Source: Alphaproteobacteria bacterium UBA5343
GTDB taxonomy: Bacteria > Pseudomonadota > Alphaproteobacteria > RF32 > UBA5343
Assembly (NCBI GenBank): GCA_002410125.1
Contig: DHQH01000104.1
Location: forward strand, 8,141-16,248
Length of the DNA stretch: 8,108 nucleotides
Direction of reading: 5' to 3'
Shown here: positions 1-5,427 of the stretch, in pieces
Layout of the letters: every line of letters starts with the position of its first letter
Position numbering within the stretch: position 1 is the stretch's first letter
The notes under the pieces: model-generated
Database searches by the model: none
What the model was told of the DNA's origin: nothing
What the model saw: only the letters and a program-made list of their open reading frames with translations
Translations under genes and position numbers: made by a program

Positions 1-41
1 CTATAAACCAATACCCCAACACTTTCAAAAACAATAAACTA

Positions 42-69
42 TTGACTCTCCAGCACATTATGATATAAC
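42..69 (+). promoter_or_regulatory. Probable sigma-70 promoter of the rpsF operon
   Basis: A -35 box TTGACT (42-47) is followed after 16 bp by TATAAC (64-69), which is preceded by TGA, giving an extended -10 (TGATATAAC). The start of transcription would fall near 76, leaving a leader of about 100 nt before the rpsF ATG. A GANTC site (GACTC, 44-48) overlaps the -35 box. No better promoter is visible closer to the gene. Positions 1-41 hold nothing I can identify. Confidence 0.65.
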
Positions 70-75
70 AAGCGA

Positions 76-117
76 ACCGTTATAAAATAAACTCCTTGCT
101 GACAAACGGTGTTAGCT
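76..117 (+). promoter_or_regulatory. Candidate S6:S18-binding leader structure
   Basis: ACCGTT (76-81) and AACGGT (105-110) form a perfect 6-bp stem enclosing 23 nt, with CCG at 77-79. Many bacteria carry an rpsF leader RNA with a CCG-containing element that mimics the 16S rRNA site of the S6:S18 complex and gives autogenous control. The position and the CCG/CGGTG pair suggest such an element, but I cannot confirm the family consensus by eye. If the promoter at 42-69 is used, the stem begins at the very 5' end of the transcript, which is tight. Confidence 0.35.
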
Positions 118-123
118 ATGATT

Positions 124-149
124 TGACACTATTATTTAGTGTCATTTTT
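124..149 (+). terminator. Possible attenuator hairpin in the rpsF leader
   Basis: TGACACTA (124-131) and TAGTGTCA (137-144) are a perfect 8-bp inverted repeat with a TTATT loop, followed directly by five T residues (145-149). This has the shape of a weak intrinsic terminator and ends 12 nt before the rpsF Shine-Dalgarno sequence. Because it lies between promoter and gene it would be an attenuator, not an end-of-operon terminator. Only three of the eight pairs are G-C, so partial read-through is expected. Confidence 0.4.
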
Positions 150-174
150 GAGATAATCCATAAGGAGAAAAAAT

Positions 175-519
175 ATGGCATTATATGAAAGCGTGATTAT
201 CGCGCGTCAAGATTTGTCATCTTCAAAAGTAAAAGAATTGATTTCTAATTTAGATTCTATTCTTACTGAAAAAGGTGGTAAAATTGTAAAAACAGAGAAC
301 TGGGGACTTAGAAACCTAGCTTATCGTATCAAAAAAAATAGAAAAGGTCATTATGTTCTTTTCAATATTGATGCTCCAGCAGCAGCTATTTCAGAATATG
401 AAAGAAAAATGAGAATTAACGAAGATGTGCTTCGTTATTTAACTCTAAAAATTGATGCAATCAGTGAAGAACCATCAATTTTGGCTGTTAATTCTGAATC
501 AAAAGAAGATAAGGAGTAA
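175..519 (+). CDS. rpsF: 30S ribosomal protein S6
   Basis: This 114-residue protein is a full-length S6, a small-subunit ribosomal protein that binds the central domain of 16S rRNA together with S18. It starts MALYESVIIARQDLS and carries the conserved central block NWGLRNLAYRIKKNRKGHY (about residues 42-60), which forms part of the RNA- and S18-binding face. The C-terminus is a short charged tail ending KEDKE. The ATG at 175 has a strong AAGGAG (162-167) seven bases upstream. It is the first gene of an operon with rpsR, a DUF2232 gene and rplI. Its last two codons, AAG GAG, also form the Shine-Dalgarno sequence of rpsR, which starts 5 nt after its stop. Expression may be controlled by the structured leader upstream. 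Identification rests on sequence plus its invariable neighbour rpsR. Confidence 0.97.
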   Translation: MALYESVIIARQDLSSSKVKELISNLDSILTEKGGKIVKTENWGLRNLAYRIKKNRKGHYVLFNIDAPAAAISEYERKMRINEDVLRYLTLKIDAISEEPSILAVNSESKEDKE

Positions 520-524
520 GAGAT

Positions 525-755
525 ATGATGAAAAAACAAAACTTTTTCCGTAGAAGAAAATCTTGTCCTTTTTCTGGTGAAAATGCACAAGTAATCGATT
601 ATAAAGATGTAAAATTACTTCAAAGATTTATTTCTGAAAGAGGTAAAATCATCCCTAGTCGTATTACTGCTGTATCTACGAAGAAGCAAAGAGAATTGTC
701 TACAGCAATCAAACGAGCTCGTTATCTTGCTCTAATACCTTATGTATCAGAATAA
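525..755 (+). CDS. rpsR: 30S ribosomal protein S18
   Basis: This 76-residue protein is S18, which assembles as a heterodimer with S6 on the platform of the 30S subunit. The family pattern is complete: a basic N-terminus FFRRRKSCPFSG (residues 7-18), IDYKD, then LLQRFISERGKIIPSRITAVS and KKQRELSTAIKRARYLALIPY to the end. The length is normal. Two adjacent ATG codons (525 and 528) are possible starts. The AAGGAG at 511-516, inside the end of rpsF, lies 8 bases before the first and 11 before the second, so 525 is favoured. The overlap of this ribosome-binding site with the rpsF stop region implies translational coupling, fitting the 1:1 need for S6 and S18. Confidence 0.97.
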   Translation: MMKKQNFFRRRKSCPFSGENAQVIDYKDVKLLQRFISERGKIIPSRITAVSTKKQRELSTAIKRARYLALIPYVSE

Positions 756-778
756 GATTTAACAAAAGCGATTAAATT

Positions 779-1747
779 ATGGCTATTAACCTAAAACAAA
801 GTAATGAATTAAGAAATTTTCCTATATATATATTAGGAGGTCTAATTTCTGCTATTTTATTTGCCTCAATTCCAACAGGAAATGTTATGGCAACAATAGC
901 AATGTATTTTTCACCTCTACCACTTATATATCTAGGAATAACTGCTGGATTTTACCCAATACTTATTGCTGTAATCACAGGGGTTATTACGTTATCTTTC
1001 AAATCATTATCTTTGTCTGTTGGTTTTTTAATAATGGATAGCTTACCATCATTACTTTTATCTATTTTGTTTTTAGCAAAAGATAAAAGAAATAATAAAT
1101 GGTTAGAAATTGGATATATCCTAACAGGACTATCATTATTTGTATCTTTACTTGTAGCTCTATTATTTTCAAAGATTGGTTATTTATTATCAACCAATCC
1201 TGAACTTTCAATAATAGGGAGTCTGCAAACTTATTTAGATAATGCAATTTTGAAATTCCCTAAGGAAAATCAAAAAACAGCAAAACTTGTTTTTGAAAAC
1301 ATCCTACCTCTACTTCCATTCTCAATTGGCATATCAATAATGGCAAGAATTATACTCTCTGCTTTTACCGCTAATTGGATAGCTAAAAAACACTCAAAAT
1401 CCATAAGAGAAGATGTTAATTTTATTAACTTAAACATCCCTAAATGGAGCTTAGGTTTAGTAGCAATAATCGGTTTAATCAGTTTAATTAATAATGAAGA
1501 TATTAGCTATATCGCAAGAAATGCAGGATTTATAATGTTAACCCCTCTATTTTTTATAGGGCTCAATGTTATACATCAAAATGTAAAAAGAACAAAATTC
1601 CCAAGACTAATTTTGACTATTTTTTATATCATACTTACATTTTCAGGATATATGGCAATATTATTCTTAAGTGGACTTGGTATTTTTGATTATATTTTAT
1701 CAAATTCAAATATCAGTTCAAAAAAGTTTATTAAGGAGAAAAAATAA
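779..1747 (+). CDS. DUF2232 (YybS-like) polytopic membrane protein
   Basis: A 322-residue integral membrane protein with about eight or nine hydrophobic helices (roughly residues 15-31, 36-56, 60-75, 82-100, 111-131, 174-200, 224-238, 248-267 and 275-303) and a basic C-terminus. A DUF2232 membrane protein between rpsR and rplI is characteristic of alphaproteobacteria, and the related YybS of Bacillus also sits near rplI. The molecular function is unknown, and I infer the family mainly from position, length and topology. The start at 779 is the first Met. It has no clear Shine-Dalgarno sequence and lies 23 bases after rpsR, so translation is probably weaker than that of the ribosomal proteins. 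The stop TAA shares one base with the rplI ATG (TAATG), and its last codons contain the rplI ribosome-binding site. Confidence 0.8.
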   Translation: MAINLKQSNELRNFPIYILGGLISAILFASIPTGNVMATIAMYFSPLPLIYLGITAGFYPILIAVITGVITLSFKSLSLSVGFLIMDSLPSLLLSILFLAKDKRNNKWLEIGYILTGLSLFVSLLVALLFSKIGYLLSTNPELSIIGSLQTYLDNAILKFPKENQKTAKLVFENILPLLPFSIGISIMARIILSAFTANWIAKKHSKSIREDVNFINLNIPKWSLGLVAIIGLISLINNEDISYIARNAGFIMLTPLFFIGLNVIHQNVKRTKFPRLILTIFYIILTFSGYMAILFLSGLGIFDYILSNSNISSKKFIKEKK

Positions 1748-2283
1748 TGGAAATAATTCTTCTAGAGCGAGTTGAAAAGCTAGGATTTATGGGTGATGTA
1801 GTAAAAGTTAAAGACGGCTATGCAAGAAACTATCTTTTACCAACCAAAAAAGCTATTCGTTCTACAAAAGCAAATTTAGCTTACTTTGAAGCTCAAAAAG
1901 CTCAACTTGAAGCTAAAAACTTAAAACACAAATCAGAAGCTGATAAATTAGCTGAAAAAATGAAAGGTCTTTCAATCTCTATGGTTCGCCAAGCTGCTGA
2001 AACAGGTCAGTTATACGGATCAGTTACAATCAGAGATCTTCAAAAAGAAATTTCATTAGCAGGTTTTGAAGTTGCAAGAAAACAAATCGTTCTTGAAAAC
2101 TCAATCAAAACTTTAGGTTCTTATGATGTAAAAATTTCATTACATCCAGATGTTGCACAAACTGTTAAAATTAACATTGCAAGATCTGAAGACGACTTCC
2201 AAAACTTAAAAGAAGAAGTTACAGAATCAGAAGCTCCTGCAGTTGAAGCTAAAGCTGAAGAAGAAACAAAAACAGAAGAATAA
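1747..2283 (+). CDS. rplI: 50S ribosomal protein L9
   Basis: This 178-residue protein is L9, the elongated large-subunit protein that projects from the base of the L1 stalk and helps maintain reading frame. The N-terminal rRNA-binding domain carries the family signature (GFMGDVVKVKDGYARNYLLP, about residues 13-32). A long Lys/Glu/Ala-rich connecting helix follows (about 40-74), then the C-terminal domain (about 75-147, including GQLYGSVT). The last 30 residues are a strongly acidic extension, making it longer than the 149 residues of E. coli L9; such tails are seen in other alphaproteobacteria. A strong AAGGAG (1733-1738) lies eight bases before the ATG within the end of the DUF2232 gene, in almost the same sequence context as that of rpsF. 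It is the last gene of the operon, followed by a strong terminator. Confidence 0.96.
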   Translation: MEIILLERVEKLGFMGDVVKVKDGYARNYLLPTKKAIRSTKANLAYFEAQKAQLEAKNLKHKSEADKLAEKMKGLSISMVRQAAETGQLYGSVTIRDLQKEISLAGFEVARKQIVLENSIKTLGSYDVKISLHPDVAQTVKINIARSEDDFQNLKEEVTESEAPAVEAKAEEETKTEE

Positions 2284-2301
2284 TATCTAAAGTTATTGTT
2301 T

Positions 2302-2336
2302 ATAAAAGCCTCCTATCTTAGGGGGCTTTTATTTTA
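2302..2336 (+). terminator. Intrinsic terminator of the rpsF-rplI operon
   Basis: AAAAGCCTCC (2304-2313) pairs with GGGGGCTTTT (2321-2330) with one G-U wobble; the stem extends by two A-T pairs (2302-2303 with 2331-2332) and has a short loop. The 3' arm runs into a T-rich stretch (TTTTATTTTAT). It begins about 20 nt after the rplI stop codon and separates the ribosomal operon from dnaB. Confidence 0.88.
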
Positions 2337-2343
2337 TCCCCAA

Positions 2344-2402
2344 GACTCACAACCCCGAGTCAAAATAAGTAAACTTATTATCATTTTCCATTTATAAGAC
2401 TC
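2344..2402. promoter_or_regulatory. GANTC cluster and palindrome upstream of dnaB
   Basis: Three GANTC sites, GACTC (2344-2348), GAGTC (2357-2361) and GACTC (2398-2402), lie within 59 bp of the dnaB upstream region, together with a 16-bp palindrome AATAAGT-AA-ACTTATT (2364-2379). GANTC is the target of the cell-cycle methyltransferase CcrM in many alphaproteobacteria. I see no convincing dnaB promoter; a TATAAG at 2393-2398 lacks a good -35 box. The regulatory role is inferred. Confidence 0.3.
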
Positions 2403-2432
2403 ATAACACAATATAAATCGGAGTATAAAAAA

Positions 2433-3926
2433 ATGGCGAATGAACAAGAAAAAGATATCGCAGAAAAAAAGATTGAATTACCTCAAAATATTGATGCAGA
2501 ACAAGCATTAATCGGTGCAATTTTAATCAATAATAAAACCTTCGAAAAAACCTCCGAATTTCTAAAAGATCATCATTTTGCCGATTCGATTCATGGTAAA
2601 ATTTATGCTGTTTGCGGTAAATTAATCAACCGAGGTCATGTAGCTGACCCAATCACTCTAAAAGACTATTTCACTCAATCAGGAGAATTAGAAGAAATCG
2701 GCGGACATAAATATCTGTTCGAGTTAACTGAAAAATCTTCCCCTGCCATTAATGCAGAATATTACGGACAAATAATCCAAGATAAATATGTAAGAAGACA
2801 ATTAATCTCTATTGGTTATGATGTAGTAAATGATGCCTGTATTGATGATTTAGAATCCAATGCTTTTGACCAAATTGAGAAAGCTGAAAAAACTTTATTT
2901 GAAATCGCCAATGAAAATGAAACAACTGGTGGACCACAAGATTTTGCAACTGCTCTTACCTCATCACTACAAAATATAGAACATGCTTATCAAAAAGACG
3001 GCAATATTTCTGGTGTATCAACCGGACTAATCGGACTGGATAGCAAATTAGGTGGACTTAACAAATCCGACCTATTAATTCTGGCTGGTCGTCCTGCTAT
3101 GGGTAAGACAGCCCTTGCAACTAATATAGCTTTTAATGTTGCTGATATTTTGGCCAGAGATGAAGATGCTAACCCAAAAGATAAAGGGGTTGCATTCTTC
3201 TCCTTAGAAATGTCAGCTGACCAGCTTGCCACAAGGATTCTCTCAACCCAAACTCAAATTGGTTCCCACAAAATGAGAACAGGTAATTTAGAAGCAACTG
3301 AATTTACCAGACTTGCCGCTGCTGTTAGAGAATTAGAAACAATTCCTCTATATATAGATGACACACCAGGTCTAACCGTTGCCGCTATTAGAACAAGATG
3401 CAGAAGATTAAAAAGAAATAAAGGCTTAGGCTGTGTAATTATCGACTATATCCAGCTAATTGAAGGCTCTGGCTCCAAAAGATCCGATGGTAACCGTGTG
3501 CAAGAAGTTTCTGAAATTTCAAGGGGCTTAAAAATGCTTGCTAAAGAATTAAATGTACCAGTAATCGCCCTATCTCAGCTAAGCCGTTCAGTAGAAGCCA
3601 GAGAAGATAAAAGACCTATGCTATCTGACTTAAGGGAATCTGGATCTATCGAGCAGGATGCTGATATTGTGATGTTCGTATATCGTGAGAGCTATTATTT
3701 AAAAAATGCTGAGCCACAACCAAGAGCTTCTGAAACCCCAGAAAAATATCAAATGAGATTAGAAGAATGGGAAAAAAGATGGAGAGAAAAAGAATTCGTT
3801 GGTGAAGTAATTATCGAGAAACAAAGACATGGTCCAACAGGTAGTGTAGAACTATACTTTAATGGTGAGTTCACTCAATTTGATAATTTACAAACTGCTG
3901 ACCACACCCCAGAACAATTTGGATAA
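2433..3926 (+). CDS. dnaB: Replicative DNA helicase DnaB
   Basis: A 497-residue RecA-type hexameric helicase that unwinds the chromosome ahead of the replisome on the lagging-strand template and contacts primase DnaG. After a charged start it has the DnaB N-terminal domain (about residues 15-120, PQNIDAEQALIGAIL), a linker, and the ATPase domain. Visible motifs are Walker A GRPAMGKT (219-226), SLEMS with the catalytic Glu, Walker B VIIDYIQL with Asp338, SQLSRSVEAR, and SDLRESGSIEQDAD. Before the last block (KQRHGPTGSVELYFN) there is an extra Glu/Lys/Arg-rich stretch of about 25 residues compared with E. coli DnaB, as in other alphaproteobacterial proteins. No intein interrupts the active site. 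The ATG at 2433 has a CGGAG (2419-2423) nine bases upstream. The gene is separated from rplI by a terminator, so it should be its own transcription unit. Confidence 0.97.
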   Translation: MANEQEKDIAEKKIELPQNIDAEQALIGAILINNKTFEKTSEFLKDHHFADSIHGKIYAVCGKLINRGHVADPITLKDYFTQSGELEEIGGHKYLFELTEKSSPAINAEYYGQIIQDKYVRRQLISIGYDVVNDACIDDLESNAFDQIEKAEKTLFEIANENETTGGPQDFATALTSSLQNIEHAYQKDGNISGVSTGLIGLDSKLGGLNKSDLLILAGRPAMGKTALATNIAFNVADILARDEDANPKDKGVAFFSLEMSADQLATRILSTQTQIGSHKMRTGNLEATEFTRLAAAVRELETIPLYIDDTPGLTVAAIRTRCRRLKRNKGLGCVIIDYIQLIEGSGSKRSDGNRVQEVSEISRGLKMLAKELNVPVIALSQLSRSVEAREDKRPMLSDLRESGSIEQDADIVMFVYRESYYLKNAEPQPRASETPEKYQMRLEEWEKRWREKEFVGEVIIEKQRHGPTGSVELYFNGEFTQFDNLQTADHTPEQFG

Positions 3927-3946
3927 ATCCCCCCCTTTAATGTGGT

Positions 3947-3989
3947 GTCATCCTCGAGCCCTGCTTGCAGGAATAGCTCGGGGATCCAG
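3947..3989. repeat. Palindromic element of the alphaproteobacterial GTCATCC/GGATCCAG type
   Basis: The arms ATCCTCGAGC (3950-3959) and GCTCGGGGAT (3976-3985) pair over 10 bp with one G-U, and an inner CCTG-CTTG-CAGG hairpin (3960-3971) sits on top with AATA (3972-3975) bulged. The outer ends, GTCATCC on one side and GGATCCAG on the other, match the ends of dispersed palindromes that are common between genes in Rickettsiales and other alphaproteobacteria. There is no T tract on either strand, so it is not a classical terminator, although the hairpin could protect the 3' end of the dnaB mRNA. Only one copy is present here, so calling it dispersed is inference. Confidence 0.55.
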
Positions 3990-4010
3990 AACATATAACC
4001 AAAGAAACAC

Positions 4011-4038
4011 TTGACAAAATTTCGTTAAAAACTATACT
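4011..4038 (+). promoter_or_regulatory. Strong promoter for the orphan membrane gene
   Basis: TTGACA (4011-4016), a perfect -35 box, is followed after 16 bp by TATACT (4033-4038). The predicted start is near 4045, giving a leader of about 35 nt. This is the best consensus match in the window. The perfect inverted repeat AATTTCGTT (4018-4026) / AACGAAATT (4051-4059) has one arm in the spacer and the other just after the start site. Confidence 0.72.
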
Positions 4039-4059
4039 CCATACCGATAAAACGAAATT
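4018..4059. promoter_or_regulatory. Operator-like inverted repeat bracketing the -10 box
   Basis: AATTTCGTT (4018-4026) and AACGAAATT (4051-4059) are a perfect 9-bp inverted repeat whose arm centres are 33 bp apart, close to three helical turns. One arm overlaps the promoter spacer and the other covers about +7 to +15. The first arm lies upstream of the predicted start, so the repeat cannot act as an RNA hairpin from this promoter; binding by a dimeric or looping repressor is the simplest reading. In such A+T-rich DNA, chance is not excluded. Confidence 0.35.
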
Positions 4060-4079
4060 ATTAATCTTAAATATTACTT

Positions 4080-4592
4080 ATGACACAAAAACTTTTCACG
4101 AGACTAGTGGCTATAATAGTCCTGCTCGTAATTACGACCGCTTTTGTTGAGGTCTTTTGCCTCTTTAAAAGTAACATTGCCTATGATCAGGCAAATACCG
4201 AAGCTATGGCAAAAATTGCAAAAACTCAAAAACCAGAGTTTTTCACTGCCAAAAACTTCGAAAAAGAGTTTAAAAAACTCTTATATGAAACTCGTAAGAG
4301 CATGCCCATCTATAAGCAGTATGCAAAATACGAAAATATAAGAGACACTCTCACCCTTACTATATGGCCCTATGTATTATCATTAACATTCCTCTTCACA
4401 AGAAGAGTGAAATACATAATGAAATACGAAACCGTAATCCAAACAAATATCCCTCCATTCATGGGTATGGTAAATGAAATGATGTTTGCTATGATGCACG
4501 ACACCTTTGAAGAAGAAGCTCAAAGACCGGAGCCAGAAGATGCAAAAGCAACTATAATAATAGTTGACAAAGAAGAAACACAAGAAGAGTAA
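4080..4592 (+). CDS. Unrecognised two-helix membrane protein
   Basis: I do not recognise this 170-residue protein. It has a hydrophobic helix near the N-terminus (residues 9-29), a Lys-rich segment of about 60 residues, a second helix (about 91-107) followed by basic RRVKYIMK, then a segment very rich in Met (six Met between residues 128 and 139, then His140) and a strongly acidic C-terminus. By the positive-inside rule both ends would be cytoplasmic, with the 60-residue loop in the periplasm. The first helix lacks a clear signal-peptidase site and is more likely an anchor. It has its own strong promoter and a terminator, and is convergent with cvpA, so it is a single-gene unit. The ATG at 4080 has no obvious Shine-Dalgarno sequence, but the next Met would cut off the first helix. 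Codon use and composition resemble the neighbours, which supports a real gene. Confidence 0.75.
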   Translation: MTQKLFTRLVAIIVLLVITTAFVEVFCLFKSNIAYDQANTEAMAKIAKTQKPEFFTAKNFEKEFKKLLYETRKSMPIYKQYAKYENIRDTLTLTIWPYVLSLTFLFTRRVKYIMKYETVIQTNIPPFMGMVNEMMFAMMHDTFEEEAQRPEPEDAKATIIIVDKEETQEE

Positions 4593-4611
4593 TAAAAACT
4601 CTTCCCAACAT

Positions 4612-4645
4612 AAAAAAGCGGAGGATTAAATCCCCCGCTTTTTTT
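4612..4645. terminator. Bidirectional intrinsic terminator
   Basis: GCGGAGGA (4618-4625) pairs with TCCCCCGC (4631-4638) around a TTAAA loop with one internal A-C mismatch. The stem is flanked by six A (4612-4617) and seven T (4639-4645), so on either strand the G+C-rich stem is followed by a U tract. It lies between the convergent orphan gene (stop at 4592) and cvpA (stop at 4664) and can serve both. A weaker 7-bp hairpin, GAAGAGT/ACTCTTC (4584-4604), overlaps the stop codon just before it. Confidence 0.88.
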
Positions 4646-4663
4646 GTTATCTAAGTACTAACA

Positions 4664-5377
4664 TTACTCTGTAGCATCTATCAACCTATTAAGATCATCT
4701 CGCTGCCCCTCTTTATACCCCTCAAACTCTTCAACTACCTCTTCCAAATCTTCTTCAACCTCTTCCATTTTTTGGTCAGCTTCTGTTTTTGGTTGAGATA
4801 ATTGCTCAAACAGACTCTTTACAGCTTCTTCTTTTTTCTTTTGCTCCATAGATTTCACACTCTGCACCTTTGCTCGCTCTTTTAGATCTTTCATCATTTC
4901 TTCTGGAATCAAACCCTCAACACTTGCCGCAATTGGTGCCACCATATTCAAACATTTAGATTTTGCAATCAAATCCACTTGATTATCTTTTGGTATAAGC
5001 CAGTTAATAAAGATATAAGCCAGCACCACGAGCAAAATAGCTCTCACCGCTCCAAAGATAAAGCCAAGACCTCTATCCCATATTCCAAGTTTAGTCCCTC
5101 TGATTTTATGAGTAACAAAGCAAGAAAAAATAACCCAGATAACAACAAAAACAATCAATATAACAATTGATGCGGCAATATCAGCCGCTGTTGGATTTGA
5201 TATATAAGCATTAGCAAAAGGTCTTACAAATGGCAATAAAAACACCACAACTACTGCTGATAAGAACCAACCAATTATTGATAAAATTTCTCTAAATAGC
5301 CCTCTTGATAAAGCTATCACCGCTGAAAGAGCAACTATAATCATTATCGCAATATCTAAATTATTAAAATCTTCCAT
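4664..5377 (-). CDS. cvpA: CvpA family inner-membrane protein with acidic coiled-coil tail
   Basis: A CvpA/colicin V production family membrane protein. In E. coli CvpA is required for colicin V production and contributes to envelope stress resistance; its biochemical role is unresolved. Counting from the upstream ATG at 5404, there are four helices (about residues 16-32, 42-60, 76-98, 117-138) with the conserved loops SRGLFREILSIIGW and DRGLGFIFGAVRA. The remaining 110 residues are hydrophilic, Glu/Lys-rich and probably coiled coil (about 170-225), so the protein is much longer than the 162 residues of E. coli CvpA. I choose the ATG at 5377 because AGGGA lies about eight bases upstream and relatives begin close to the NLDIAI motif. 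The ATG at 5404, adding nine residues, has no Shine-Dalgarno sequence and lies in a palindrome. It follows radA on the same strand, as in other alphaproteobacteria, where purF is often next; here a terminator ends the unit. Confidence 0.88.
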   Translation of the reverse strand: MEDFNNLDIAIMIIVALSAVIALSRGLFREILSIIGWFLSAVVVVFLLPFVRPFANAYISNPTAADIAASIVILIVFVVIWVIFSCFVTHKIRGTKLGIWDRGLGFIFGAVRAILLVVLAYIFINWLIPKDNQVDLIAKSKCLNMVAPIAASVEGLIPEEMMKDLKERAKVQSVKSMEQKKKEEAVKSLFEQLSQPKTEADQKMEEVEEDLEEVVEEFEGYKEGQRDDLNRLIDATE

Positions 5378-5402
5378 GTTACACATCCCTAAATCAGTTT
5401 TC

Positions 5403-5418
5403 ATATCAAATGTGATAT
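5403..5418. repeat. Short palindrome upstream of cvpA
   Basis: ATATCA-AATG-TGATAT is a perfect 6-bp inverted repeat with a four-base centre. On the minus strand it lies about 26-41 bases upstream of the preferred cvpA start and overlaps the alternative ATG at 5404. It could be an operator or a small hairpin, but short A+T-rich palindromes arise easily by chance. Confidence 0.25.
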
Positions 5419-5427
5419 AATTTATTA

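Noticed and set aside
118..126. ATG ATT TGA as a leader peptide
   Set aside because: It encodes only Met-Ile, has no ribosome-binding site and looks like chance.
123..157. TTGACA (123-128) with GATAAT (152-157) as a second rpsF promoter
   Set aside because: The spacer would be 23 bp, far from 17, and the TTGACA is part of the 5' arm of the perfect hairpin at 124-144, which explains it better.
2990..3232. Minus-strand open frame of 80 codons inside dnaB
   Set aside because: It is a shadow of the conserved dnaB ATPase coding sequence, with no ribosome-binding site and no recognisable protein.
3087..3450. Intein or insertion at the dnaB Walker A site, a known intein hotspot
   Set aside because: The reading from GRPAMGKT through Walker B is continuous and of normal length.
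3950..3985. Hairpin after dnaB as an intrinsic terminator
   Set aside because: The stem is followed by CCAGAAC, not a T tract, and no T tract follows on the other strand; it fits a palindromic repeat better.
4144..4341. Second plus-strand frame overlapping the orphan gene
   Set aside because: It is out of frame within 4080-4592; the longer frame has the promoter, a membrane anchor and the terminator at its end.
4979..5170. Plus-strand open frame inside cvpA
   Set aside because: It lies opposite the conserved membrane helices of cvpA and its Asn/Lys-rich translation resembles random A+T-rich sequence.
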